DNA of 64,000 bases from Bacteroidota bacterium (GCA_003389385.1 QQVM01000017.1:74443-138442); one strand, 5' to 3'. Counted from the first letter of the stretch, positions 9,179 to 18,965 are shown. The notes: generated by a model from the sequence alone, not told the origin. Numbers and translations are program-made.

Positions 9179-9529
9179 ATGGGTGCAGGATCCATGATAT
9201 TGCTGATACTTTGCGGAGTCGCATTTTCTGCAGGAGGAATAATACTATCGAGGATACTTTCAAGGAGCTCATATAATCCGCAAAAAGGACAGACCTATGA
9301 GTGTGGTGTTCCTACCATTGGTAAGTCTCTCGTTCAGCTGAATGTAGGATATTATCTCTTTGCACTGCTGTTCCTGATTTTTGATGTGGAACTGGTTTTC
9401 CTTTATCCTTGGGCGGTAGTAGTAAAGCAGGTTGGTTGGCCTGCACTTATTGAGGTGCTGGTTTTTCTGTTCATTCTCTTCCTTGGATTCCTATACGCTC
9501 ATAAGAAAGGAGCATTGAAATGGATGTAA
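9179..9529 (+). CDS. nuoA: NADH-quinone oxidoreductase subunit A
   Basis: NuoA is a small membrane subunit of complex I at the junction of the peripheral and membrane arms. From the ATG at 9179 the protein has 116 residues, the usual family length, with three transmembrane helices. It carries the conserved YECGVP motif and the [17 protein letters not shown] segment. The frame extends upstream to a GTG at 9083, but that start would precede the predicted promoter and would add a polar tail unlike NuoA. It is first in an 11-gene nuo operon and overlaps nuoB by 10 nt. Confidence 0.95.
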   Translation: MGAGSMILLILCGVAFSAGGIILSRILSRSSYNPQKGQTYECGVPTIGKSLVQLNVGYYLFALLFLIFDVELVFLYPWAVVVKQVGWPALIEVLVFLFILFLGFLYAHKKGALKWM

Positions 9530-10062
9530 AAGATAAAAAGGATCCTAAAGATACGTTCCCCGGGCAAGTACATGAAGTGCCGGGTGGTGGAATTCTCACC
9601 GGAAAGCTGGATGATGTCCTGAACTGGGCAAGGTCAAATTCTTTGTGGCCACTTGTTTTTGGAACAAGTTGTTGTGCAATTGAAATGATGTCAACCGCTT
9701 CTGCAAAATACGACTGGTCGAGATTCGGATTCGAAGTTGCAAGAGCAACGCCCAGGCAGGCTGATGTGATTATCATTGCCGGTACAATTGTTAATAAAAT
9801 GGGGCCGGTACTGAAAAGGTTGTATGATCAAATGCCAGATCCGAAATATGTTATTGCAATGGGGGCCTGCGCCACTTCCGGCGGCCCGTTCTTCTACAAT
9901 ACCTATTCTGTGGTTAAAGGTGCTGACCATGTGATTCCTGTGGATGTTTACGTTGCGGGTTGTCCGCCACGACCTGAAGCATTGCTTCATGCCTTGATTA
10001 CACTTCAGGAAAAAATCAGGAAGGGTGAAGGTAAAAAGACAAAGGCTGACATCAGTAAGTAA
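9520..10062 (+). CDS. nuoB: NADH-quinone oxidoreductase subunit B
   Basis: NuoB carries the N2 [4Fe-4S] cluster that passes electrons to quinone. The cluster ligands are visible: the paired cysteines in GTSCCAIE, the cysteine in MGACATSGG, and the cysteine in AGCPPRPEA. At 180 residues it has normal length, with a Lys-rich C-terminal tail (GEGKKTKAD). The start overlaps the end of nuoA and nuoC follows at once, so it is translationally coupled in the operon. Confidence 0.97.
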   Translation: MDVKDKKDPKDTFPGQVHEVPGGGILTGKLDDVLNWARSNSLWPLVFGTSCCAIEMMSTASAKYDWSRFGFEVARATPRQADVIIIAGTIVNKMGPVLKRLYDQMPDPKYVIAMGACATSGGPFFYNTYSVVKGADHVIPVDVYVAGCPPRPEALLHALITLQEKIRKGEGKKTKADISK

Positions 10063-10069
10063 TTTGAAA

Positions 10070-10528
10070 ATGGATCAGGAATCAATTAAGAACCGGCTTC
10101 AGGAAAAATATCCTTCATATCAGATTGATGAGGGAGGACAATGGATTGTTTTGAATGTTCCTGTGTCGGACTGGAAACAAGTGGCAGCTGAATTGAGAAA
10201 TGAAGCAGAGTTTGAATTAGACTTTTTGTTTTGTCTTACTGCGGTAGACTGGAAAACACATTTCAGCGTTGTGTTTCATTTGCGTTCGATACTTCACAAT
10301 CATGAGCTGGTAGTAAAAGTGAAGATCGATGATCGTCAAAATCCGGTATTGGAAACTGTATCAGACATATGGAGAACTGCAGAATTTCATGAGCGTGAGG
10401 CATATGATTTATTCGGCATTCGTTTTAACTATCATCCTGATTTGCGCAGGTTGTTCTTAACAGAAGACTGGAAAGGCTGGCCATTGAGGAAGGATTACGA
10501 AGATCCGGTTAACATGATTAAACTATAA
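10070..10528 (+). CDS. nuoC: NADH-quinone oxidoreductase subunit C
   Basis: NuoC is the 30-kDa subunit of the connecting module of complex I. The family signature is present as the acidic/aromatic stretch WRTAEFHEREAYDLFGI, followed by the motif LRRLFLTEDWKGWPLRKDY. I chose the ATG at 10070 (153 residues, starting MDQESIKNRL) over an upstream GTG at 10025, because the extra 15 residues overlap the nuoB C-terminus and are not NuoC-like. nuoC and nuoD are separate genes here; in some bacteria, including E. coli, they are fused. Confidence 0.95.
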   Translation: MDQESIKNRLQEKYPSYQIDEGGQWIVLNVPVSDWKQVAAELRNEAEFELDFLFCLTAVDWKTHFSVVFHLRSILHNHELVVKVKIDDRQNPVLETVSDIWRTAEFHEREAYDLFGIRFNYHPDLRRLFLTEDWKGWPLRKDYEDPVNMIKL

Positions 10529-10546
10529 AAACTATTTTCAGATAAA

Positions 10547-11662
10547 ATGCTGGAGGAAATAGGTACAAGCGCAGAAGGCGATCTGATAATCAATGTCGGG
10601 CCGCAGCATCCGTCAACACACGGAGTGCTTCACCTTGTAATTACCCTCCAGGGTGAGACTATCAAAAAGGTTGAACCACATCTTGGATACATTCACCGCT
10701 CTATTGAAAAAATGTGCGAGAGTTTAAGTTACAGGCAATTCATTTACGTGACCTCACGAATGGATTACCTTTCTTCTCATATCAATAATCTTGGTTGCGC
10801 TCTTGCAGTTGAGAAGGGTCTTCAGGTTGAAGTTCCCCGAAGAGCCATGGTGATAAGAGTTTTGATGAGTGAACTCACGAGGTTAGCTTCTCATCAGTTG
10901 TGGTGGGGTGCAATGGCAATGGACATTGGTGCACTTACTCCATTCTTCCATGCATTCAGGGAGCGTGAAATGATCAATGATATCATGGAAGAAACCTGCG
11001 GAGCACGCTTGACAATGAATTACATGGTTCCCGGAGGAGTGATGTTTGATCTTCATCCGGATTTCCAGAAAAAGGTGAAGGAGTTCATCGCTCACTTCAA
11101 AGGTAAGATTGACGAATACGATGAACTGCTAACAGGCAATGTCATTTTCAGGGAAAGAACGGTGGGTGTAGGGAAGATAAGCCGTGAAGATGCCATTTCA
11201 TATGGTTGCAGCGGACCAGTCGCCAGAGCAGCAGGAGTTTCCTGTGATATCAGGAAGCATGCTCCTTATGATATGTATTCTGAACTTAAGTTTGATGAAA
11301 TACTTCATACAGACGGTGACTGCTATGCACGTTATCTTGTAAGGATGCAGGAAATGAGGCAGTCTCTGAATATTATTGAGCAATTGATTGACAATATTCC
11401 TGAAGGAGATTTTCAGGCAAAGACCAAAGCTGTACTGAAATTACCGAAGGGAGAATATTATTCCATGGTGGAAACTGCCAGGGGCGAATTTGGGGTGTAT
11501 ATCATCAGTGAAGGTGCCATGACACCTTACAGAATTAAATTCCGATCACCAGGATTTTCAAATCTATCGGCCCTCGACCACATGGCAAAGGGATCGAAAA
11601 TAGGAGACCTGGTGGCTATCATGGGGACACTTGATCTGGTAATACCTGACATTGACCGTTAA
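10547..11662 (+). CDS. nuoD: NADH-quinone oxidoreductase subunit D
   Basis: NuoD is the 49-kDa subunit that, with NuoB, forms the quinone-reducing site. The conserved GPQHPSTHGVLHL motif is at residues 17-30, followed by the GYIHRSIEKM segment. The C-terminus ends IMGTLDLVIPDIDR, the typical ending. The length of 371 residues is slightly below the usual 390-420, mainly because the N-terminal extension is short. It lies 18 nt after nuoC. Confidence 0.97.
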   Translation: MLEEIGTSAEGDLIINVGPQHPSTHGVLHLVITLQGETIKKVEPHLGYIHRSIEKMCESLSYRQFIYVTSRMDYLSSHINNLGCALAVEKGLQVEVPRRAMVIRVLMSELTRLASHQLWWGAMAMDIGALTPFFHAFREREMINDIMEETCGARLTMNYMVPGGVMFDLHPDFQKKVKEFIAHFKGKIDEYDELLTGNVIFRERTVGVGKISREDAISYGCSGPVARAAGVSCDIRKHAPYDMYSELKFDEILHTDGDCYARYLVRMQEMRQSLNIIEQLIDNIPEGDFQAKTKAVLKLPKGEYYSMVETARGEFGVYIISEGAMTPYRIKFRSPGFSNLSALDHMAKGSKIGDLVAIMGTLDLVIPDIDR

Positions 11663-11677
11663 AGCAGACAGGCAAAT

Positions 11678-12754
11678 ATGTTCAGTCTTGAAAAAATAAG
11701 TATAGGAGTACAAACTGCACTCAACAACAGCCTCCCGGCCTTCTGGGCTCTTATGGCACAATTTGCAATTGTTGGTGTACTTGTCATCAGCTTGTTCGCT
11801 GTTCTGGGGCTAGTGTTAGTTTTCATGGAAAGAAAAGTTTCTGCGTATATGCAGATAAGACTAGGGCCAAACAGGGTAGGATATAAGGGTACTGCCCAAA
11901 CATTAGCCGATACTTTAAAACTTCTTGTCAAGGAAGGACTTATTCCAGACGGAGCAGATAAATTTCTCTTCCGGCTTGCGCCTTATGTGGTGATGATTTC
12001 GGCTATGCTTCTTATGGCGCCAATTCCGTTCAGCAGGAATTTTCAGATTTGGGATATCAATATCGGTGTGCTTTATATTTCGGCTATTTCTTCAATGGCA
12101 GTAATCGGCATACTCATGGCAGGATGGTCCAGCAACAATAAATATTCACTGCTTGGCGCAATGCGCAGCGGAGCTCAGATTGTAAGTTATGAATTGTCAG
12201 CCGGCTTGTCTGTGCTGAGTATTGTAATTCTAAGTGGCAGCCTGCAATTGTCGGAGATTATTCAAAGCCAGGAAAACGGTTGGTGGCTATTCAAAGGCCA
12301 TATTCCTGCAGTAATCGCATTTGTGATTTTTATAATCGCTGTAACGGCCGAAACTAACAGGGCACCTTTTGATCTCGCAGAAGCGGAGTCCGAACTCACT
12401 GCAGGTTTTCATACTGAATATTCCGGAATGAGATTCGCGTTATTCTTCCTAGCTGAATACGCTAATATATTTATTGTCTGTGCCATTGGTGCCACTCTGT
12501 TCTTAGGCGGTTGGATGCCATTTCATGTAGGCAGCTGGAGCGCTTTCAACCAAATAATGGATTATATACCAGGTTCAATCTGGTTCTTTGGAAAGACATT
12601 CCTCCTCATATTCGTGATCATGTGGTTCAGGTGGACATTCCCCAGACTGAGAATTGACCAGTTGTTAAATCTAGAATGGAAATATCTTCTTCCGATTGGA
12701 CTAATAAATTTGTTGCTGATAACTGTGATGGCAATTCTCGGCTGGCATTTTTAA
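11678..12754 (+). CDS. nuoH: NADH-quinone oxidoreductase subunit H
   Basis: NuoH is the membrane subunit that docks the peripheral arm and helps form the quinone chamber. It has about eight transmembrane helices in 358 residues. Conserved parts are ERKVSAYMQIRLGPNRVG (about 51-68), AETNRAPFDLAEAESELTAG (about 225-246) and FRWTFPRLRIDQLL near the end. It follows nuoD directly. nuoE, nuoF and nuoG, which in canonical operons lie between nuoD and nuoH, are missing at this point. Confidence 0.97.
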   Translation: MFSLEKISIGVQTALNNSLPAFWALMAQFAIVGVLVISLFAVLGLVLVFMERKVSAYMQIRLGPNRVGYKGTAQTLADTLKLLVKEGLIPDGADKFLFRLAPYVVMISAMLLMAPIPFSRNFQIWDINIGVLYISAISSMAVIGILMAGWSSNNKYSLLGAMRSGAQIVSYELSAGLSVLSIVILSGSLQLSEIIQSQENGWWLFKGHIPAVIAFVIFIIAVTAETNRAPFDLAEAESELTAGFHTEYSGMRFALFFLAEYANIFIVCAIGATLFLGGWMPFHVGSWSAFNQIMDYIPGSIWFFGKTFLLIFVIMWFRWTFPRLRIDQLLNLEWKYLLPIGLINLLLITVMAILGWHF

Positions 12755-12805
12755 TCAACGCTCTTAACTTGATTAAATGATGTTGGCAAGAAATTAATTA
12801 ACTGA

Positions 12806-13285
12806 ATGGGATTTTTAAAAAACTATATCAAAACGGTTTACGAAGCGGTTTCCTCCCTGCTGAAGGGAATGAAACGCACCGGATATTATTTTACCCATCA
12901 TAAGGAAATCATCACGCAGTCTTATCCTGATAACAAAGATACAATGATTCTTCCCGAAAGATTCAGAGGGGAAGTAGTGATGCCACATACTGACAGCAAT
13001 GAACACCGGTGCACAGGATGTACTGCCTGTGAACTCGCCTGTCCAAATGGCACCATTAAAATTATAACCAAGTTTGAGATGACACCGGAAGGCAAAAAGA
13101 AGAAGGCCCTTGATACCTTCGTTTATCATCTAGAACTGTGTACTATGTGTAATCTTTGTATTGAAGCTTGTCCGACCAATGCTATCAAAATGGCTCAAAA
13201 CTTTGAGCACTCAGTATACGACCGCAGTCAACTTACAAAGACACTGAATAAGGAAGGGTCAAAACTTATGGAGGGCGTGGAGTGA
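12806..13285 (+). CDS. nuoI: NADH-quinone oxidoreductase subunit I
   Basis: NuoI is a ferredoxin-like subunit with two [4Fe-4S] clusters (N6a, N6b). Both binding motifs are visible: CTGCTACELACP (about residue 70) and CTMCNLCIEACP (about 110). The length is 159 residues. The N-terminal amphipathic region (KNYIKTVYEAVSSLLKGM) fits membrane docking. Its stop codon overlaps the nuoJ start (TGATG). It is preceded by a 51-nt spacer with no separate promoter that I can see. Confidence 0.97.
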   Translation: MGFLKNYIKTVYEAVSSLLKGMKRTGYYFTHHKEIITQSYPDNKDTMILPERFRGEVVMPHTDSNEHRCTGCTACELACPNGTIKIITKFEMTPEGKKKKALDTFVYHLELCTMCNLCIEACPTNAIKMAQNFEHSVYDRSQLTKTLNKEGSKLMEGVE

Positions 13286-13800
13286 TGAACATGGAGAGTA
13301 TTGTATTTTACATGCTAGCGTTCCTGGTCCTCAGCGGAGGGATTATGGCTGTGACCGCCCGCAAAATATTCAGGTCAGCAATCTATTTGCTCTTTTCTTT
13401 GGTCGGCATTGCCGGGCTTTATTTTCTGCTTGCGTATGAATTTCTTGCTGCTGTGCAGGTGGTAGTGTATGTAGGCGGAATTGTGGTGCTTATCATATTT
13501 TCAATATTCCTCACCCAGGCGGCAGACAGCGACCTTCCTAAAGCCTTAAGAGGCAGAAAAGTGTTTTCATTTCTTGCCACTGCAGCCGGATTTGCACTTG
13601 TGCTAACTCAAATACTTCGGCATAATTTTATACCAAGCGGCTCAGAGCCGGTCAGTACTAATGTGACCGAGATTGGTTTGAGAATGTTAAGCACAGGTGA
13701 AGGCGGATATGCACTTCCTTTTGAAGTTGTAAGTGTACTACTGCTTGCGGCCATGATTGGTTGCATTGTAATCGCGATTAAAAAACCAGGGAACTCATGA
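13285..13800 (+). CDS. nuoJ: NADH-quinone oxidoreductase subunit J
   Basis: NuoJ is a membrane subunit of the proton-pumping arm with five transmembrane helices. The conserved AVQVVVYVGGIVVLIIFSIF helix is present in the middle. I chose the ATG at 13285, which overlaps the nuoI stop, instead of the GTG one codon upstream. The C-terminal helix (VVSVLLLAAMIGCIVIA) fits the family. The stop overlaps the nuoK start in an ATGA arrangement, so the two are translationally coupled. Confidence 0.95.
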   Translation: MNMESIVFYMLAFLVLSGGIMAVTARKIFRSAIYLLFSLVGIAGLYFLLAYEFLAAVQVVVYVGGIVVLIIFSIFLTQAADSDLPKALRGRKVFSFLATAAGFALVLTQILRHNFIPSGSEPVSTNVTEIGLRMLSTGEGGYALPFEVVSVLLLAAMIGCIVIAIKKPGNS

Positions 13801-14111
13801 TGGAAATAGGATTGAATCATTTCTTAGTACTGAGTACTGCCTTGTTTTTTATAGGGGTGTACGGATTTCTTACGCGTCGGAATCTGATCACACTCCTGAT
13901 GAGCGTGGAACTGATTCTGAACAGTGTCAATATAAACTTCGTTGCATTCAACAAGTATTTATATCCTGAGAACCTGGACGGTTTGTTTTTTTCCGTCTTC
14001 ATTATAGCTATTGCAGCTGCAGAAGCTGCTGTCGCAATAGCGATTATCATCAATCTCTACAGAAATTTCAATACCATCGATGTGGAGGAAACTGACACAA
14101 TGAAATACTGA
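13797..14111 (+). CDS. nuoK: NADH-quinone oxidoreductase subunit K
   Basis: NuoK is a 104-residue membrane subunit with three helices that resembles MrpC antiporter subunits. Its conserved glutamates are visible in MSVELILNSVNINFV (about 35-50) and in the AAAEAAVAIAIIINLYR helix (about 75-90). Both are thought to take part in proton translocation. The start overlaps the nuoJ stop by 4 nt, and nuoL follows after 4 nt. Confidence 0.96.
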   Translation: MMEIGLNHFLVLSTALFFIGVYGFLTRRNLITLLMSVELILNSVNINFVAFNKYLYPENLDGLFFSVFIIAIAAAEAAVAIAIIINLYRNFNTIDVEETDTMKY

Positions 14112-14115
14112 GAGT

Positions 14116-16047
14116 ATGAATGTTTTGTATCTGCTTTTGATTCCATTGCTTCCTTTTGCAGGATTCCTGCTTACAGGTCTTTTTGGGAAAGCCTTCCGCG
14201 GAAGCAGCGCAGGACTGCTCAATACAACTCTTCTGCTGATTTCTTTTCTGCTAAGTGTAAAAGTGGTTTCTGATTACTTTTTCATACACGGTCTGTTGGA
14301 AGACAGGTATGTTCCCATTATTGCCTTTCAATTGGAATGGCTCAGGTTTAGCGAGGACCTGGTGATTAATATGGGTGTTCTTATGGATCCTCTCACAGCT
14401 GTAATGCTGCTGGTGGTCACATTCATTTCTCTCATGGTCCACATGTATTCAATAGCCTACATGAAGGGAGAAGAAAGGTTTGCAACTTACTTCAGTTTTC
14501 TTTCTCTGTTTACTTTTTCCATGCTCGGGCTGGTTATGTCCTCCAATATTTTTCAGACTTATATCTTCTGGGAACTGGTCGGAGTTTCTTCCTTTCTTCT
14601 AATAGGTTATTATTTTCAAAAGCCGAGTGCTGTGGCGGCCTCAAAGAAAGCTTTCATTGTGACCAGGTTTGCAGATCTGGGTTTTTTAATCGGGATACTT
14701 GTACTTTCTTATTACGGTAACTCATTTGATTTTTTAGCACTGAGCGCAAATCTGACCTCATATGATTCATCGTTCCATCAGGCAGCCATCGGAGCCGGTT
14801 TTCTGGGTATCAGTGCACTCTCCTGGGGTCTGATCCTGGTATTCATGGGCGGCGCCGGAAAATCTGCAATGTTTCCTCTGCATATTTGGCTTCCCGACGC
14901 AATGGAAGGCCCAACGCCTGTATCAGCACTCATACATGCAGCCACAATGGTGGTTGCGGGAGTATTCCTTGTTGCCAGAATGTTCGCGCTATTTGCACTT
15001 GGAGGAACTAATGTTCTCGAGCTGGTGGCCTGGACAGGTATTATTTCCGCCATGATGGCCGCTTTGATCGCATGTACACAGCAGGATATAAAACGTGTGC
15101 TGGCATACTCTACGATGTCTCAGATAGGATTTATGATGTTTGCGATTGGAGTTTCCGGTTATGGATCTGAAAGCGGACTTGGGTATACCGCAGGGATGTT
15201 TCATTTGTTTACGCATGCTATGTTTAAAGCTCTCCTCTTTTTGGGAGCCGGCGCAGTGATTCACTTTGTGCATTCCAATTACATGGATGATATGGGCGGA
15301 TTAAGAAAGATGATGCCTGTGACACATATTACTTTCCTGCTGGCATGTCTTGCCATTGCTGGTATTCCACCGTTTGCAGGTTTTTTCAGTAAAGAAGAAA
15401 TTCTACTGGCATCATACAACGCGAACAGGATTATTTTCTGGCTGGCGTTGTTTACGAGCGGACTAACTGCCTTCTATATGTTCAGGCTTTATTTTTCAAT
15501 ATTCTGGAAAAAAGAGAAAGCTTATCAAAATCATCAAGGAGAAGGCGGAGGTTTATTGCTTACACCACTGGTGATTCTCGGAATATTGACGGTGGTAAGC
15601 GGATTCATTCCTTTTGGAAATTTTGTAAGCAGCGACGGAGTACCAGTAAGTCCGCATCTTGACTTGAAATTTTCCATTTTGCCTGTAGGTTTGTCTCTGG
15701 CAGGGATAATTATTGCCTCACGATTGTATATGAAAGAAAGTGTACTTCCGGAAAAATTGTCTGCCCGATTGGGTAGAATATACAAACTGCTTAGAGGCAA
15801 GTTTTATATTGATGAAATATACCTTTTCATCGCTAAAAAAATAATATTCCGTTTCATTTCAAGGCCTGCAGCCTGGGTAGACAGGAATATAGTTGACGGT
15901 CTGATTAACACAAGTGCAGCTGCCACTCAACTGTTCTCAATTTCAACAAGCGGTATGCAGTCCGGAAAACTTCAGCACTACGCTGGATATTTTCTCAGCG
16001 GTGTATTGCTGCTTATCGTATTATTCATATTTCTCTTAAGCAACTGA
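14116..16047 (+). CDS. nuoL: NADH-quinone oxidoreductase subunit L
   Basis: NuoL is the largest antiporter-like membrane subunit and ends with a long lateral helix. It has 643 residues and 14-16 predicted helices. Conserved parts are WELVGVSSFLLIGYY (about 155-170, with the key Glu), GKSAMFPLHIWLPDAMEGPTP (about 250-270, with the key Lys), and HLFTHAMFKALLFLGAGAVI (about 360). The C-terminal part contains the FYIDEIY motif typical of NuoL. It lies between nuoK and nuoM in the operon. Confidence 0.97.
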   Translation: MNVLYLLLIPLLPFAGFLLTGLFGKAFRGSSAGLLNTTLLLISFLLSVKVVSDYFFIHGLLEDRYVPIIAFQLEWLRFSEDLVINMGVLMDPLTAVMLLVVTFISLMVHMYSIAYMKGEERFATYFSFLSLFTFSMLGLVMSSNIFQTYIFWELVGVSSFLLIGYYFQKPSAVAASKKAFIVTRFADLGFLIGILVLSYYGNSFDFLALSANLTSYDSSFHQAAIGAGFLGISALSWGLILVFMGGAGKSAMFPLHIWLPDAMEGPTPVSALIHAATMVVAGVFLVARMFALFALGGTNVLELVAWTGIISAMMAALIACTQQDIKRVLAYSTMSQIGFMMFAIGVSGYGSESGLGYTAGMFHLFTHAMFKALLFLGAGAVIHFVHSNYMDDMGGLRKMMPVTHITFLLACLAIAGIPPFAGFFSKEEILLASYNANRIIFWLALFTSGLTAFYMFRLYFSIFWKKEKAYQNHQGEGGGLLLTPLVILGILTVVSGFIPFGNFVSSDGVPVSPHLDLKFSILPVGLSLAGIIIASRLYMKESVLPEKLSARLGRIYKLLRGKFYIDEIYLFIAKKIIFRFISRPAAWVDRNIVDGLINTSAAATQLFSISTSGMQSGKLQHYAGYFLSGVLLLIVLFIFLLSN

Positions 16048-16053
16048 TAACTG

Positions 16054-17547
16054 ATGAACCTGACTTTGCTTATTCTGCTTCCTGCTTTAACTGCACTTGC
16101 AATCATTGTTGCAAATGCAAAGTTGTCAAAGGTTATTGCGCTGTCAGGGGCGACTATTCAACTGATTCTTTCTGCGTTGCTTTTGATATTGTACATGAAG
16201 GCTGCTCCGGCCGGTGAAAACGGGTTTGTATTCGAGAGCAATAAATCATGGTTTCCCTCGCTAAATATCAATTACCATTTGGGTGTCGACGGAATCTCAC
16301 TGTCAATGATTCTTCTTACAGCCATTGTTGTATTAGCGGGAGTTTTGGTCAGTTGGAAAGTTGAATACAGAGTAAAAGAGTTTTTCTTCCTTCTTATCCT
16401 TTTGAGTGCAGGAGCATACGGCTTCTTTATTTCATTGGATCTCTTCCTGATGTTTTTCTTTCTTGAACTTGCTGTAATTCCAAAATATTTGTTGATAGGA
16501 ATTTGGGGCAGCGGAAAGAAAATTTACAGCGCGAATAAACTGGCTTTGATGCTGATGGGCGGATCAGCATTGATTTTAGTCGGCTTGCTGGGCATGAACT
16601 ATTCATCCGGTACAAACCCCGCCGGATTCAGTCTTTTAAATCATGCCACAAATGGAATAGCACTGAATTACCAGATGTACTTTTTTCCTCTGTTGTTTGT
16701 TGGCTTCGGAGTATTCACCGCAATATTCCCATTTCACACCTGGGTTCCTGACGGTCACAGTTCAGCACCCACAGCGGCTTCCATGTTTTTAGCAGGGATT
16801 TCGATGAAGCTTGGAGGTTACGGTTGTCTCCGGGTTGCGGCATATCTGATGCCTGAGGCAGCACAGCATTACAGCTGGATAATTGTCAGTTTATCCGTGA
16901 TCGCTATACTTTACGGTGCATTGGCGACCATGATGCAGACAGATCTCAAGTACATGAATGCATATTCATCAGTAAGTCATTGCGGATTTGTCCTTCTCGG
17001 CATCGGCATGCTCACCAAATCAGCTGTTGCTGGAGCTGTCGTGCAAATGGTTTCACACGGATTGATGACAGCACTTTTCTTTGCTGTGATCGGAATATTG
17101 TATGACAGAACGCATACCAGGGAAGTGAAAGAACTGGGAGGATTGCTTCGTGTTATGCCATTTGCCGGGACTGTTTTCATTATAGCAGGATTGTGCTCAC
17201 TGGGATTACCAGGATTCAGCGGATTTGTGGCAGAGATGATGGTGTTTGTTGGGTCATGGGAGAGGGCAGAACTGGCTTACAGATTTGCGACAGTACTTGC
17301 ATGCGCTTCGATAGTTGTGACAGCTGTATATATTCTGAGAGCAACAGGCAGAGCTGTAATGGGACCATTATTGAAACCGGAGTACATGGGAATCAAAGAT
17401 GCAGCCTGGAATGAAAAAGCCGCCGCCATAGTGCTTATTGCAGGAATTTTAATTATCGGAATCATGCCATTCCACATTATTGATCTTGTATCTCCGGGCA
17501 CAGAAGAATTCATGAAACAAATTAAAAAAGTCGCACTGAACAATTAA
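16054..17547 (+). CDS. nuoM: NADH-quinone oxidoreductase subunit M
   Basis: NuoM is an antiporter-like proton-pumping subunit of complex I with about 14 helices in 497 residues. Visible family motifs are YHLGVDGISLSMILLTAIVV (about 70-90), FFLELAVIPKYLLIGIWG (about 135, with the key Glu), FPFHTWVPDGHSSAPTAASM (about 228-247) and GLMTALFFAVIGILYDRT. It starts 6 nt after nuoL and ends 5 nt before nuoN. Confidence 0.97.
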   Translation: MNLTLLILLPALTALAIIVANAKLSKVIALSGATIQLILSALLLILYMKAAPAGENGFVFESNKSWFPSLNINYHLGVDGISLSMILLTAIVVLAGVLVSWKVEYRVKEFFFLLILLSAGAYGFFISLDLFLMFFFLELAVIPKYLLIGIWGSGKKIYSANKLALMLMGGSALILVGLLGMNYSSGTNPAGFSLLNHATNGIALNYQMYFFPLLFVGFGVFTAIFPFHTWVPDGHSSAPTAASMFLAGISMKLGGYGCLRVAAYLMPEAAQHYSWIIVSLSVIAILYGALATMMQTDLKYMNAYSSVSHCGFVLLGIGMLTKSAVAGAVVQMVSHGLMTALFFAVIGILYDRTHTREVKELGGLLRVMPFAGTVFIIAGLCSLGLPGFSGFVAEMMVFVGSWERAELAYRFATVLACASIVVTAVYILRATGRAVMGPLLKPEYMGIKDAAWNEKAAAIVLIAGILIIGIMPFHIIDLVSPGTEEFMKQIKKVALNN

Positions 17548-17552
17548 TCTGT

Positions 17553-18962
17553 ATGACTGACATATTACTTTTAATGAAGCATGAGCTGACACTGGTTGTC
17601 ATTATAGTGTTGCTGCTTATTCTGAAGATAAGAGAGAAGGAAGAAGGCGCAGAAAACTATATGCCCTTTGTCAATATCATGCTGGCTGGAAATTTCCTAT
17701 TAGGTCTGGTTTTAAACAGGGGCGGAGAATTGTTTGACGGCATGTTTGTCAGCGACAATATCATGGTTTTGCAAAAGAACATCCTCAATTTCGGAGTGCT
17801 CATGATCAGTATGCAGTCATCTGCATGGCTCGGACGCCACAGGCATGCGCCGGAATTTTTTGTTTTACTACTCAGTACTCTTCTTGGAATGTTCCTGCTA
17901 CTTTCGAGCAGAAATTTACTGATGTTTTATCTTGCCCTCGAGTTAAGTACTATACCTCTTGCCGCTATGTGCAATTATGATCTCGCAAAGAGAAGATCCA
18001 GCGAAGCAGCAATGAAACTCATCTTGTCGTCTGCGTTGTCTTCAGGAATATTGCTTTTCGGCATTTCATTGTTTTATGGTGCGACAGGTACATTCGATTT
18101 TCGGGAAATTTCTTCTTTGGCTGACTCCAGCGCTCTTCAAATTATGGCTTTTATCATGGTGTTTACAGGATTTGCATTCAAGTTATCTGTAGTTCCGTTT
18201 CACCTTTGGACAGCAGATGTGTATGAAGGGTCTCCTGTTGCTGTCACTTCATTTCTTTCGGTGATTTCAAAAGGGGTGATGGTATTTGCTCTTTGCAATG
18301 TACTTTATACGGTGTTTAACCAGATGTCGTCTATATGGTACGATTTGATTGTAATCACATCAGTTCTGACCATGGCTATTGGTAACTTGTTTGCAATCAG
18401 ACAGGAAAACATCAAACGTTTCCTCGCATTTTCTTCCATTGCTCAGGTTTCATACATCTTAATTGGGATATCGGGGATGTCAGCACACGGAATGACATCT
18501 TCTATCTATTTTATTTTGATTTATATTTTCTCCAATCTGGGGGCTTTTGGAGTTGTAGCCATAGTTTCACATGCAAGTGGCAAGGAAAGCATCAACGATT
18601 ATCGTGGTTTTGCGCATAAGAATCCCGCACTAGCATGGATTCTGACCATATCACTTTTTTCTTTAGCGGGAATTCCACCAACTGCCGGATTTTTTGGAAA
18701 ACTGTTTCTGCTGAATTCAGGAGCAGGTCAGGAGAATTGGTACTTGATAATCTTTGCATCAATGAACATGATTGTTTCACTCTATTATTACTTGAGAGTG
18801 GTGAAGTCAATGTTTATGGATGAAACTGAAGAAGAAATTAATGTAGAGAGTACCTGGCTTGCCAGGCTCTCACTTTATATTTGCGTGGGTGGGATATTAA
18901 TAACCGGATTTACAACAGGGATCTATGAGCACATTCTCTCACTCGCACAGAGTTTGAAATAA
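17553..18962 (+). CDS. nuoN: NADH-quinone oxidoreductase subunit N
   Basis: NuoN is the third antiporter-like subunit of complex I. It has 469 residues and about 14 helices. Conserved segments are YLALELSTIPLAAMC (about 130-145), FKLSVVPFHLWTADVYEGSP (about 210-229), RFLAFSSIAQVSYILIG and LAGIPPTAGFFGKLF. It is the last complex I gene in the operon and is followed after 3 nt by a gene of unknown function that is probably cotranscribed. Confidence 0.97.
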   Translation: MTDILLLMKHELTLVVIIVLLLILKIREKEEGAENYMPFVNIMLAGNFLLGLVLNRGGELFDGMFVSDNIMVLQKNILNFGVLMISMQSSAWLGRHRHAPEFFVLLLSTLLGMFLLLSSRNLLMFYLALELSTIPLAAMCNYDLAKRRSSEAAMKLILSSALSSGILLFGISLFYGATGTFDFREISSLADSSALQIMAFIMVFTGFAFKLSVVPFHLWTADVYEGSPVAVTSFLSVISKGVMVFALCNVLYTVFNQMSSIWYDLIVITSVLTMAIGNLFAIRQENIKRFLAFSSIAQVSYILIGISGMSAHGMTSSIYFILIYIFSNLGAFGVVAIVSHASGKESINDYRGFAHKNPALAWILTISLFSLAGIPPTAGFFGKLFLLNSGAGQENWYLIIFASMNMIVSLYYYLRVVKSMFMDETEEEINVESTWLARLSLYICVGGILITGFTTGIYEHILSLAQSLK

Positions 18963-18965
18963 TCA

